From the NCBI GenBank assembly GCA_905213155.1, contig CAJMHI010000018.1, forward strand, positions 1-34,469: a DNA stretch of 34,469 nucleotides. The letters run 5' to 3'. Positions 23,801 through 32,301 of the stretch are shown here, in pieces (position 1 is the stretch's first letter; each line of letters begins with the position of its first letter). Both the position numbers and the translations under genes were made by a program. The DNA comes from an uncultured Acidaminococcus sp. (GTDB taxonomy: Bacteria; Bacillota; Negativicutes; Acidaminococcales; Acidaminococcaceae). Under the pieces are notes generated by a model. That model was not told where the DNA came from. It did no database searches and saw only the letters and a program-made list of their open reading frames with translations.

Positions 23801-24596
23801 TGTGGATAAACATGGCATGCCGGAAACCGTAGAACATGCTGTGCCTGTGGCTGTTCCGGTATTTGACTCGGCCCGTCAGGATGATATGGAAAGAACTTTA
23901 AAGCTTGCCGGTGTAGATCCCAGCGGCAAGACCATTCTGTACGATGGACGTACCGGAGAACCGTTTGATAACCCCGTGACCGTAGGCTGCATCTATTATT
24001 TGAAATTGCACCATTTGGTTGCTGATAAGATCCATGCCCGTTCTACCGGCCCGTACTCCCTGGTGACCCAGCAGCCGCTAGGCGGCAAGGCGCAGTTCGG
24101 TGGACAGCGTTTTGGTGAAATGGAAGTGTGGGCCCTGGAAGGCTATGGCGCTGCCTATACCCTGCAGGAAATTCTGACTGTAAAATCCGATGATGTGGTG
24201 GGCCGCGTAAAAGCCTACGAAGCCATTGTCAAAGGAGAAAATATTCCGGAACCGGGCGTTCCTGAATCCTTTAAGGTTCTGGTCAAGGAAATGCAGGCCA
24301 TTGGATTGGATGTACAAGTCCTGGACGAAGACGATGAAGAAATTGACCTGGATGATGAAGACGAAGATATCGGAATGGGGGATATCGCACGGGAACTGGA
24401 TATGGATATGTCCCATAAAAACGGACTAAATCCTGCCAATATGGGCGATAGCCATGAAGGCTCCAAACCCGGTGATGAAGAAGAGCTCAGCCCCGATGAA
24501 GATCAGCCGGATGACAGTGATTTTGATGTCATTGCCGATATCGGAAACATGAGCATGGACGACCAGAATAACGACGACGGATCTGACGCAGAGTAG
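20865..24596 (+). CDS. rpoB: DNA-directed RNA polymerase subunit beta
   Basis: This 1243-residue catalytic subunit begins MFKPVQHGDRKRYSYARIKE. The ATG at 20865 has AAGGAG 11 bases upstream; an in-frame GTG at 20853 is an alternative. The rifampicin region SSQLSQFMDQNNPLAELTNK and the PGGLSRERAGFEVRDVH segment are intact. At the position of E. coli His526 there is Asn464 (codon AAT at 22254). The KMAGRHGNKGVVS motif near the active site and the GGKAQFGGQRFGEMEVWALE segment are present. Residues ~1153-1243 form a very acidic tail, longer than in B. subtilis RpoB (1193 residues). rpoC follows after 16 bases. Confidence 0.98.
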   Translation: MFKPVQHGDRKRYSYARIKEVLKMPHLIDLQRKSYEWFIREGLHDVFQDVSPIKDFTDNLELSFENFTIGDPKYDIETCKEKDATYAAPLNVDVRLLYKDTGEIKESTVFMGDFPLMTDTGTFVINGAERVIVSQLVRSPGVYYAKDQDSMGKFLYGTTVIPNRGAWIEYETDLNDIIYARVDRTRKLPATALLRVMGLPTNDDIIRAFGEHPFLTATLAKDTTRNEDDAMLEIYRKLRPGEPANLENAAQLIKNIFSDNRRYDLASVGRYKINKKLGWRFRLLGKKLTSPIAFVNADGTQGDVVLPAGTVIGDAEIDTLEQSGIYRDAGYADAWVEYREQPEHIVVTKDIDAAVRTITPADVIASFAYLLNVIDGMEGKDDIDHLGNRRVRCVGELLQNQFRIGLSRMERVIRERMTLQDADVITPQALINIRPVVAAVKEFFGSSQLSQFMDQNNPLAELTNKRRLSALGPGGLSRERAGFEVRDVHNSHYGRICPIETPEGPNIGLIGSLAAYGVVNRYGFIETPYRRVDKETGRVTNEIVYMTADEEDKYVIAQANEPLTDDNYFVNDHITCRRKDDVLSIPPKGADFMDVDPKQVLSIAAELIPFLENDDANRALMGANMQRQAVPLLNPKAPVVGTGMEYKVAMDSGVCILAKHAGTVKYVSGDKILVTRDDGQGIDEYNVLKFKRSNQSTCINQRPIVCKGDKVTEGQALADGPATDHGELALGRNAIAAYMPWEGYNYEDAVLLSEDLVKDDAFTSIHIEEYNCDARDTKLGPEEITRDIPNVSEDALKDLDEEGIIRIGAEVRPGDILVGKVTPKGETELSAEERLIRAIFAEKAREVRDSSLRVPHGEHGIIDSVRIFTRENGDELPPGVNKQVRVNIVQKRKISEGDKMAGRHGNKGVVSRILPREDMPFLPNGEPVQIVLNPLGVPSRMNIGQILEAHLGWAACGLGSRIESGDPTLPAELKDAGYDVDKHGMPETVEHAVPVAVPVFDSARQDDMERTLKLAGVDPSGKTILYDGRTGEPFDNPVTVGCIYYLKLHHLVADKIHARSTGPYSLVTQQPLGGKAQFGGQRFGEMEVWALEGYGAAYTLQEILTVKSDDVVGRVKAYEAIVKGENIPEPGVPESFKVLVKEMQAIGLDVQVLDEDDEEIDLDDEDEDIGMGDIARELDMDMSHKNGLNPANMGDSHEGSKPGDEEELSPDEDQPDDSDFDVIADIGNMSMDDQNNDDGSDAE

Positions 24597-24612
24597 GAAG
24601 GAGTGAGTGCTC

Positions 24613-27600
24613 TTGCTGGATGTAAATAGATTTCATTCAATGCGGATTGGTTTGGCATCTCCTGAAAAGATCAGGGCCTGGTCCCACGGGGAAGTCACGA
24701 AACCGGAAACCATCAACTACAGAACTTTAAAGCCGGAACGGGATGGGCTGTTCTGCGAGCGGATTTTTGGGCCAACCAAGGACTGGGAGTGCCATTGCGG
24801 TAAATATAAACGGATTCGCTATAAAGGGGTTGTGTGCGACAAGTGCGGCGTAGAAGTTACCCGCTCCAAGGTGCGTCGTGACCGCATGGGTTCCATTGAA
24901 CTGGCTGCTCCTGTGTCCCACATCTGGTATTTCAAGGGAATTCCCTGTCGGATGGGTGCTATTTTGGATATTGGGCAAAGAGCTCTGGAAAAAGTTCTTT
25001 ACTTTGCCAGCTACATTGTCCTGGATCCGGGAGACACCAACCTGACTAAAAAACAGCTACTTACGGAAGCCGAATACCAGGAAAAACTGGATGAATATGG
25101 GGATACCTTCCGGGTTGGCATGGGTGCAGAAGCTATTAAAGAGCTGCTCCATGAGATCAACGTGGAAGAGCTGACCAAAGAATTGCGGGCCGCCCTGAAA
25201 AGCGAAACCAGCCTGCAAAAAAGACGGAATATTGTCCGCCGTCTGGACGTATGCGAAGCGTTCTTAAAGAGCGGCAATAAACCAGAATGGATGGTCATGG
25301 ATGTGATCCCCGTGATTCCTCCTGACCTGCGTCCTATGGTGCAGCTGGATGGCGGCCGTTTTGCCACCAGTGACCTGAATGATTTGTATCGCCGGGTCAT
25401 CAACCGGAACAACCGGTTAAAGAGATTACAGGAACTGGAAGCACCGGATATCATTGTACGCAATGAAAAACGTATGCTCCAGGAAGCTGTGGATACCCTG
25501 ATTGATAATGGCCGTCGTGGCCGTGCCGTTACGGGCCCTGGCACCCGTCCGCTGAAATCCCTGTCCGATATGTTAAAGGGCAAGCAGGGACGTTTCCGTC
25601 AGAACCTGCTGGGGAAACGGGTGGACTACTCTGGGCGTAGCGTAATCGTGGTTGGCCCGGAAATGAAAATGCACCAGTGTGGTCTGCCAAAAGAAATGGC
25701 ACTGGAACTGTTCAAACCGTTTGTGATGAAACGTCTGGTGGAGACCGGTGCTGCTACCAATATTAAAAGTGCCAAGCGGATGGTTGAACGGGCTACCAAC
25801 GTGGTATGGGATGTTTTGGAGGATGTGATCAAAGAACATCCTGTATTGTTAAACCGTGCCCCGACGCTACACAGACTGGGGATTCAGGCCTTTGAACCGA
25901 TTTTGTCCGAAGGCCGGGCCATTAAGCTGCATCCGTTGGCCTGCACTCCGTTTAACGCCGACTTTGACGGTGACCAGATGGCTATCCATCTGCCGCTGTC
26001 CGCAGAAGCCCAGGCAGAAGCCCGCGTGCTGATGATGAGCATCAATAATATTCTGGCTCCGAAAGATGGGAAACCTATCACGGTTCCTACCCAGGATATG
26101 GTGCTGGGGGCGTATTACCTGACCATTTTCCGGGAAGGCGCCAAGGGCGAAGGCCGCCGCTTCATCAGCTTTGACGAAGCCCGCTTGGCGTACTTTAACC
26201 ATGTGATTGACCTGCAGGCACGGATTCAGGTCCAAGTGCCCAACAGTGAAATTTACCCTGAACCCTCCAATGAGGGCAAGAGCCTGGTGACTACTTCTAT
26301 CGGTAATATCATCTACAACAGTGAACTGCCGCTGGAAATGCGCTATTATTCCAAGCAAAAGGACGGTACCTGGCTGCTGGGTAAACTGATCGATAAAAAG
26401 GAACTGGGGCATCTGGTAGCCAAGGCCCATAAATTATTTGGCAACTTTGGCACGGCCAGAGTCCTTGATATTGTGAAGAAACTGGGCTATGACAACGCTT
26501 GTAAGTCCGGTCTATCCATTGCTGTCAGCGATATCAAGATTCCTAAGGAAAAACAGGAAATCCTGGATGCAGCTGAACAGGAAGTTAACAAGGTACAACG
26601 TATCTTCAACCGCGGCTTGATGAGCGACGAAGAACGGTATAAGAAAGTTATCGATATCTGGAACAAAGCTACGGAGGACGTAGCAAAGGCTCTGATGGAA
26701 CACACCATGGATGCCTTTAACCCCATCTATATGATGGCTAACTCCGGAGCCCGTGGTAACGTGCAGCAGATGCGTCAGCTGGCTGGTATGCGTGGATTGA
26801 TGGCAGATCCGTCCGGTAAAATTATTGAACGGCCTATCAAATCCAACTTCCGGGAAGGTTTGACCATTCTGGAATACTTCGTTTCTTCTCACGGCGCCCG
26901 GAAAGGGTTAACGGATACGGCACTGCGGACCGCTGACTCCGGGTATTTGACACGGCGTCTGGTGGACGTGGCTCAGGATGTAATTGTGCGGGATGAAGAC
27001 TGCGACGTAACAGGTATGAACTTGGTGCGAGAACGGTCCCGGTTCTGCCGGAGCGTACTGGGAAGCAGCCAATATAAACTGAAGGAATATACGGTAGGAC
27101 GTACCCTGGCTAGCTCCGTAATGAATCCGGTGGATGGATCCATTCTGGCGGAAGCAGATACCCAGGTGACGGATGAGGTGTTTGACAGGCTCATGAAGGC
27201 CCGTATTCTGGAAATCAGCCTGTATCCTGCTAATGAAGACAGCGGCGAAGAACCGGAGACACTTACCATCAATGTAAGCGAAGATAAGGTCAAGGAAGCC
27301 TTCCGGGAACATATGACGCATCATTTCCTGAACAAAGAAGTGGAAGAAGATATCGTCAATGAACGGGGAGAAGTCCTGGCTAAAAAGGGTGACACCTTCA
27401 CAGCTGACAAAATTGAGGCTGTGCTACAAGATGGTACGGTTAAAGAACTGAAAATCCGGAACAACGAAGTGGACGGCGTCTACGTGGAAGCAATTACTAA
27501 CGGCAGCCGTGTACTGGAAACGTTGCGGGACCGCCTGGTAGGACGTGTACTTGCCGAAGACATTAAGGATAAGGATGGCACCGTGGTCTATCATCTGAAT

Positions 27601-28641
27601 GACTATATTACAGAAGATATGGCCGATGTGATTGCCGAGATGAAGGACAAAGTCAAGATCCGTTCCGTACTGACCTGTAAATCTCACTATGGTGTATGCC
27701 GGGCTTGCTATGGGCGGAACCTGGCCACTGCTAAAAAAGTGGAAATCGGCGAAGCCGTTGGTACCGTGGCAGCGCAGGCAATCGGAGAACCTGGTACCCA
27801 GCTGACCATGCGGACCTTCCATACGGGCGGTGTTGCTGGTGCTGACGATATTACACAGGGCTTGCCTCGTGTAGAAGAACTGTTTGAAGCAAGAAAGCCG
27901 AAGCATCCTGGTATCCTCACCGAATTTGCCGGTGTCGTGGAGATCCAGAACAAGGAAGATGGACGCTTTGTGGTGATTCACAAAGAAGATGGCTCCGACG
28001 AGTCCTACCATATTCCTTTTGATGCCAAGCTGGCTGTTACTGATGGAGACAAAGTGGAAGTGGGCGACCGCCTGACTACAGGCTCCCTGAATCCCCATGA
28101 TATCATGCGCATTTCCGGTCCTGCCGCCACCCGGCATTATCTGGTGCAGCAGGTGCTCAGCGCCTATAAAGACCAGGGCGTGGATATCAACGATAAGCAC
28201 GTGGAAGTTATGGTACGGCAAATGATGAGGAAGTATCGCATTGACGATGCCGGTGATACCAATATGCTTCCAGGCTCCGTGGTGGATATTGCCCAGTTTG
28301 AAGATGAAAACGATGAAGCACTGGCAGAAGGCAAGCAAGTTGCTACCGGACATCCCATTCTACTGGGGATTACCAAGGCAGCACTGGCTACGGATTCCTT
28401 CCTGTCCGCTGCATCCTTCCAGGAAACCACACGGAATCTTACCGATGCTGCAATCAAAGGTAAAGTGGATCCGCTACTGGGCCTGAAAGAAAACGTTATC
28501 ATCGGCAAACTGATCCCAGCAGGAACCGGTATGCCTAAATATCGGAGCATCCAGCTGAAACTGCGCCGTCCCCGTGACGTAGCAGAACAAAACACTGCGG
28601 ATGTTGAAACCGCTGCAGAAGTAGTACCCGCTGAAAGCTAA
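24613..28641 (+). CDS. rpoC: DNA-directed RNA polymerase subunit beta prime
   Basis: This 1342-residue catalytic subunit has the N-terminal zinc ribbon C60/C62/C75/C78, the magnesium-binding loop NADFDGDQM at 448-456 and a second zinc site C797/C1022/C1029/C1032. I chose the TTG at 24613 because AAGGAG lies 9 bases upstream and the product then starts MLDVNRF, as in other Firmicutes; GTG at 24607 is only 3 bases from that site. B. subtilis RpoC has about 1199 residues. The extra ~145 residues lie between C797 and C1022 and look like added copies of a small beta-module that also occurs once at 975-1017. The C-terminus is the usual GLKENVIIGKLIPAGTGM region plus an acidic tail. Confidence 0.98.
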   Translation: MLDVNRFHSMRIGLASPEKIRAWSHGEVTKPETINYRTLKPERDGLFCERIFGPTKDWECHCGKYKRIRYKGVVCDKCGVEVTRSKVRRDRMGSIELAAPVSHIWYFKGIPCRMGAILDIGQRALEKVLYFASYIVLDPGDTNLTKKQLLTEAEYQEKLDEYGDTFRVGMGAEAIKELLHEINVEELTKELRAALKSETSLQKRRNIVRRLDVCEAFLKSGNKPEWMVMDVIPVIPPDLRPMVQLDGGRFATSDLNDLYRRVINRNNRLKRLQELEAPDIIVRNEKRMLQEAVDTLIDNGRRGRAVTGPGTRPLKSLSDMLKGKQGRFRQNLLGKRVDYSGRSVIVVGPEMKMHQCGLPKEMALELFKPFVMKRLVETGAATNIKSAKRMVERATNVVWDVLEDVIKEHPVLLNRAPTLHRLGIQAFEPILSEGRAIKLHPLACTPFNADFDGDQMAIHLPLSAEAQAEARVLMMSINNILAPKDGKPITVPTQDMVLGAYYLTIFREGAKGEGRRFISFDEARLAYFNHVIDLQARIQVQVPNSEIYPEPSNEGKSLVTTSIGNIIYNSELPLEMRYYSKQKDGTWLLGKLIDKKELGHLVAKAHKLFGNFGTARVLDIVKKLGYDNACKSGLSIAVSDIKIPKEKQEILDAAEQEVNKVQRIFNRGLMSDEERYKKVIDIWNKATEDVAKALMEHTMDAFNPIYMMANSGARGNVQQMRQLAGMRGLMADPSGKIIERPIKSNFREGLTILEYFVSSHGARKGLTDTALRTADSGYLTRRLVDVAQDVIVRDEDCDVTGMNLVRERSRFCRSVLGSSQYKLKEYTVGRTLASSVMNPVDGSILAEADTQVTDEVFDRLMKARILEISLYPANEDSGEEPETLTINVSEDKVKEAFREHMTHHFLNKEVEEDIVNERGEVLAKKGDTFTADKIEAVLQDGTVKELKIRNNEVDGVYVEAITNGSRVLETLRDRLVGRVLAEDIKDKDGTVVYHLNDYITEDMADVIAEMKDKVKIRSVLTCKSHYGVCRACYGRNLATAKKVEIGEAVGTVAAQAIGEPGTQLTMRTFHTGGVAGADDITQGLPRVEELFEARKPKHPGILTEFAGVVEIQNKEDGRFVVIHKEDGSDESYHIPFDAKLAVTDGDKVEVGDRLTTGSLNPHDIMRISGPAATRHYLVQQVLSAYKDQGVDINDKHVEVMVRQMMRKYRIDDAGDTNMLPGSVVDIAQFEDENDEALAEGKQVATGHPILLGITKAALATDSFLSAASFQETTRNLTDAAIKGKVDPLLGLKENVIIGKLIPAGTGMPKYRSIQLKLRRPRDVAEQNTADVETAAEVVPAES

Positions 28642-28659
28642 CAGCAATAAAACTAAAAC

Positions 28660-28711
28660 AACAAAGAGGCAGTGCAGAAATGCTTATGCATTTCTGCACT
28701 GCCTCTTTGTT
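28660..28711. terminator. Bidirectional terminator after rpoC
   Basis: A perfect 24-bp inverted repeat (28660-28683 and 28688-28711) has a four-base loop TTAT. The outer ends are AACAAAG and CTTTGTT, giving A/T-rich tails on both strands. It separates rpoC from the convergent reverse-strand gene and probably stops both. Confidence 0.9.
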
Positions 28712-28760
28712 ATTCAAAACTTATAGAATATAGGGAGCCGCGGTTACGTTGCGGATATCA

Positions 28761-29414
28761 TCATGCTCCTTTCATGGGGGTTGCCCATCCTTTCAGGGCT
28801 TCTTCTATCCTTGTTATGGTTTTTGCGGAAAGTGGCCCTGCTTTATGTTTCTTAATCCACGCTGCCAAGGTGCGGGTAGAGAAAACTTGCTCGGCTGTTT
28901 TTGCATCCAAGTGAAATTCAGGTTCTGCGAAATTATCCCCGCATACTGCAAAGGCGTGGAATTGCATGGTGGTAATGCCTGCGTTCTGAAAGCGCCGTTG
29001 TAACTGGTCGGCTATCTTTTCTAACGGGGGAAGTGGGTTAGGTACGGACTCCTTAGAAGAATTGTCAAATAATTCCCATCGTTCGTTACGTTCCGAACAA
29101 TAAATATGAAACCCTCTAGGAAAGATATGTAACAACAGGATGTCGTGATCCAATGCAACACATATACTATTGTCCGTCAAAGAAGGACTTACAGGGGTGA
29201 AAAAACGGCAGTTTTTGCCGGAAGCATTTTTTACAGCGCGGATAATCCTTTTGCGGGCACCAGCAGGCGTGCGGGCTTTTCTGAGTCTTGCTATCCAAAA
29301 ATAGAATAAGGCAGCTCCGGACAAGAGTAGAAGCAGAAATACCACATACTCTTTTGGTGTATGAAGTTTCCAAAGGTTCATATCCGGCAGAATCTGCAGC
29401 AGCACTTCTTTCAT
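28761..29414 (-). CDS. Membrane-anchored protein of unknown function
   Basis: This 217-residue reverse-strand protein has one N-terminal membrane helix (residues ~22-42, YVVFLLLLLSGAALFYFWIA) followed by an Arg/Lys-rich segment, so the rest is probably cytoplasmic. The soluble part from ~60 alternates beta-like stretches (ICVALDHDILLLHIF, GFHIYCSERNERWELF) and ends with helices containing TLAAWIKKHKAGPLS. The general pattern, including a W followed by NPL and a downstream long helix, faintly recalls the NERD (nuclease-related) domain, but the expected catalytic E-x-K is not evident. I do not assign a function. The ATG at 29414 has a G-rich stretch about 10 bases upstream. It is divergent from the AbgT transporter. 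Confidence 0.65.
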   Translation of the reverse strand: MKEVLLQILPDMNLWKLHTPKEYVVFLLLLLSGAALFYFWIARLRKARTPAGARKRIIRAVKNASGKNCRFFTPVSPSLTDNSICVALDHDILLLHIFPRGFHIYCSERNERWELFDNSSKESVPNPLPPLEKIADQLQRRFQNAGITTMQFHAFAVCGDNFAEPEFHLDAKTAEQVFSTRTLAAWIKKHKAGPLSAKTITRIEEALKGWATPMKGA

Positions 29415-29511
29415 GTTGCGTATTACCCCCTTGCATAGAATGCTTATAGGATAAACAATAGATGCATACAGTATAACATATTTTTCACGAGTTCATCCAG
29501 AAAAAGAGCAC

Positions 29512-29540
29512 TGGACAATTGCCAGATGCCATGCTATGAT
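29512..29540 (+). promoter_or_regulatory. Promoter of the AbgT-family transporter
   Basis: TGGACA (29512-29517) and TATGAT (29535-29540), the latter with an extended TGC, are separated by 17 bases. A leader of about 100 bases precedes the coding start. Confidence 0.7.
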
Positions 29541-29648
29541 AAAAACAATAATAGAAAAAATACGGTTTCCGTTCATGTTTTGGCTATGTTGCAGTACTTA
29601 TCTGCTGCATGTAGTATAAAATTTATCTTGTAGAAGGAGGACAAGGAA

Positions 29649-31196
29649 ATGGCTGCAAAAAACGAAGCTAAATCGGTAACCTGGGTGGACCGCTTTTTGA
29701 ATACGATTGAAACGGTCTGCAACAAGCTGCCACCGCCAGCAATACTGTTCGTGGTATTATTTATTATCGTAGCGATTATTGGGGCTATTATGACCAGTAC
29801 GGGGTTCAGCCTGATCAACCCGGCTACCAATAAAGCCGTGGTATCCCAGAACTTGTTCAGCAAGGAAGGCGTCACTTGGTTATTGTCCAACCTGGTTAAG
29901 AACTTCACAGGGTTTGCTCCTTTGGGCCTTGTCATTACCATGACCATGGCCATCGGGTTCTGTGAAGAAGCAGGGCTTTTGGAAGCCATGTTACGTGGTT
30001 CCATGCGGAATGTACCGCCGAATGTGGTGCCGTACCTGGTAGCGTTTTTAGGTACTTGCGGTAATATTGCCTCCGATACGGCCATGATTGTCATTCCGCC
30101 TCTGGCTGCACTGGCCTATATCGGGGTAGGAAAACATCCGGTCGTGGGGATGATGGTAGGCTATGTTGGTGCCCAGGCCGGGTTCACGGCAAACCTCTTG
30201 GTTGCCGGTACGGATTCTCTGTTACAAGGGCTGACCAACCAGGCTTTGGATGCATTCCTTGGCAAGGCTGGGCTCTTTGCAGTGGATGTTACCTGTAACT
30301 GGTACTTTATGTTTGTATCCACCTTCTTATGCGCCTTAGTCATCGGCTGGGTTTCTATTCATCTGATTGAACCGCGCTTTGGCAAATATGAAGGGGAAGA
30401 AGCAAAAGAGGCAATCGTTGCCCTCACTCCAGCTGAAAAAACGGCGATGCACCGCAGCGCCGTTGCAGTTCTCCTGTATATTGCCCTGGTAGTTGTCGGA
30501 TTTAAGATGCAAGTCCTGTCCAAGGATGGGGTTACGGTAGTGGGCTCTTTGATGTTAAAAGGGCTGATTCCGCTATTGTTCTTCCTGTTCTCTATCGCCG
30601 GTGTTGTATATGGCTACAGCGTCGGTAAATTTACCAAAATCAAAGATGTCAATGCCGCCATGGTGAAACAAATGAGCGGAATGGGCGCCTATGTGGTGTT
30701 CTGCTTCTTCTGCGGGCAGTTCCAGGGGCTGTTTAACTGGACCAAGCTGGGAACACTGCTGGCGATTTCGGGGGCCAATTTCCTGAAAGGCATTGGCTTT
30801 ACAGGGCTGCCCATGTGCATTGCGTTCATTTTGGTGACCGCACTGATTAATATCTTCGTGTCTTCTGGTTCCGCCAAGTGGGCTATCCTGGCACCGATTT
30901 TTGTGCCCATGTTTATGCTCATGGGATACCATCCAGGGTTTGCCCAGTTGCTGTATCGTTTGGGTGATTCCCCGGGCAACTGCTTTACTCCTATGAGCCC
31001 GTATATTTGGATGATTCTTAGCGTGGCCCAGGAAAAATACATGCCGGATTGTGCCATCGGTACGCTGATCGCCAACATGATTCCCATTGCCATTGTGCTT
31101 CAGTTCGCCTGGATTCTCATGCTGATTGTGTGGGTCATGTTGGGCTTGCCCATTGGTCCTGGTGTCGGCTTCCATCTGCCGCCCGGTATTTTGTAA
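29649..31196 (+). CDS. AbgT-family transporter (p-aminobenzoyl-glutamate type)
   Basis: This 515-residue inner-membrane protein fits the AbgT family of p-aminobenzoyl-glutamate importers and sulfonamide/antimetabolite exporters. It has about 11-13 hydrophobic segments from residue ~30 to ~505. Family-like segments are LPPPAILFVVLF, the GTCGNIASDTAMIVIPPLAA region, SSGSAKWAILAPIFVPMF and RLGDSPGNCFTPMSPY, which form the substrate hairpin region. AAGGAGG lies 10 bases before the ATG. Uptake of pABA-glutamate would feed folate metabolism, but folC is far away, so no link is claimed. Some relatives carry other dicarboxylates or amides. Confidence 0.92.
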   Translation: MAAKNEAKSVTWVDRFLNTIETVCNKLPPPAILFVVLFIIVAIIGAIMTSTGFSLINPATNKAVVSQNLFSKEGVTWLLSNLVKNFTGFAPLGLVITMTMAIGFCEEAGLLEAMLRGSMRNVPPNVVPYLVAFLGTCGNIASDTAMIVIPPLAALAYIGVGKHPVVGMMVGYVGAQAGFTANLLVAGTDSLLQGLTNQALDAFLGKAGLFAVDVTCNWYFMFVSTFLCALVIGWVSIHLIEPRFGKYEGEEAKEAIVALTPAEKTAMHRSAVAVLLYIALVVVGFKMQVLSKDGVTVVGSLMLKGLIPLLFFLFSIAGVVYGYSVGKFTKIKDVNAAMVKQMSGMGAYVVFCFFCGQFQGLFNWTKLGTLLAISGANFLKGIGFTGLPMCIAFILVTALINIFVSSGSAKWAILAPIFVPMFMLMGYHPGFAQLLYRLGDSPGNCFTPMSPYIWMILSVAQEKYMPDCAIGTLIANMIPIAIVLQFAWILMLIVWVMLGLPIGPGVGFHLPPGIL

Positions 31197-31235
31197 AAAT
31201 TGGTGTATACCATACAAAGCGACACAACCTAATAC

Positions 31236-31266
31236 TAGCCGCTCAGTTCTTACTACTGGGCGGCTA
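31236..31266 (+). terminator. Stem-loop after the AbgT gene
   Basis: TAGCCGCTCAG (31236-31246) pairs with CTGGGCGGCTA (31256-31266) with one G-U pair. The tail TTGTCG is not a true T-run, so it may be a weak terminator or an RNA-stabilising hairpin. Confidence 0.55.
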
Positions 31267-31326
31267 TTGTCGTAGGTGTACCTCGCATGGGAAACTGCCC
31301 AGGAATCAAGCTATTATGATTTTCCA

Positions 31327-31335
31327 TGCTATAAT
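31327..31335 (+). promoter_or_regulatory. Extended -10 promoter of the LysR gene
   Basis: TGCTATAAT at 31327-31335 lies 43 bases before the start of the LysR gene. No matching -35 is seen. Confidence 0.55.
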
Positions 31336-31377
31336 AATACGAGCAATGTAAGGGTTGTCGGATAGGGGGAAATCAAC

Positions 31378-32259
31378 ATGCTACTTAGGCAGATACAGCA
31401 TTTTCAGGCGATTGTACAGGAAAAGAGTTTTACAGAGGCAGCAGCTCGTTGTTATATTTCCCAGTCCGGTATATCCCAGTCCATCAAAGCGCTGGAAAAA
31501 GAAATCGGAGCCCAGCTGCTTATCCGGAAAAACCGGGGATTTGTGCTGACAGAAGCGGGGAATCATTTTTACCGAAAGAGCCTTATTATTACGGCTGACC
31601 TGGATCAGCTCGTCAGGGAGACGGCAAGGATTGCCAATAAAGACGTCGCCAAGCTGTCTTTAGGCTGCCTTTCTGCATACGGCGGCAAAGCATGGAGCAA
31701 TGCCATAGCCCTTTTTGCGGAGAAGTATCCTACGGTGGCGCTTACTGTGACCAGCGGGAATCACGAAGATTTGTATGAGGGGTTGGTCAATGAAACCCTT
31801 GATCTTGTTCTAAACGACCAGCGCAGGGCATTTTCTGACATGTACGAGAATCTGGTACTGCAGGAAACCATCTGCTATGTGGAAATGAGTACCTACAATC
31901 CCTTATCTAAACTGGATGCCATTGGCGTGGAGGAACTGAAGAATACGCCTTGTATTCTTGTCGCTTCGGAAAGTCAGCAGGAAGAGGAACGGAATTTTTA
32001 CCGGGATATTATTGGGCTAAACGGGGAGTTTCTCTTTGCCAAGACGCTGCAGGAAGCGCACGTGATGGTGGTGGCTAACCGGGGCATTATGCCTGTGGAA
32101 GGAGCCGAAGGGGATTCCTGGCTGGATGCCTCCATGAAAAGGCTTCCTCTTATGCGAAACCATACGCCCGTCAAGCGTACCTATTGCGCATTTTTGAAAA
32201 AAGACCATGCTGGGAAATATGTGGAGACTTTTGCGCAACTCCTCAAATCCATGCTCTGA
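31378..32259 (+). CDS. LysR-family transcriptional regulator
   Basis: This 293-residue DNA-binding regulator has the N-terminal winged helix of the LysR family: MLLRQIQHFQAIVQEKSFTEAA followed by the recognition region YISQSGISQSIKALEKEIG (residues ~29-47) and the wing LIRKNRGFVLTEAG. The C-terminal periplasmic-binding-like domain (from ~90) senses an unknown effector. AGGGGGAAA precedes the ATG. The flavodoxin and SDR genes follow in the same direction behind their own promoter, so they are the likely regulated targets. The gene is not divergent from its probable target, which is less common for this family. Confidence 0.93.
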   Translation: MLLRQIQHFQAIVQEKSFTEAAARCYISQSGISQSIKALEKEIGAQLLIRKNRGFVLTEAGNHFYRKSLIITADLDQLVRETARIANKDVAKLSLGCLSAYGGKAWSNAIALFAEKYPTVALTVTSGNHEDLYEGLVNETLDLVLNDQRRAFSDMYENLVLQETICYVEMSTYNPLSKLDAIGVEELKNTPCILVASESQQEEERNFYRDIIGLNGEFLFAKTLQEAHVMVVANRGIMPVEGAEGDSWLDASMKRLPLMRNHTPVKRTYCAFLKKDHAGKYVETFAQLLKSML

Positions 32260-32301
32260 TTTCACATTACTTGTACTTATTCGAAAGCCACCTTTTTCAA
32301 A

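Noticed and set aside
27424..28353. 309-codon reverse-strand frame inside rpoC
   Set aside because: Shadow of rpoC in the complementary frame; no start signal or domain.
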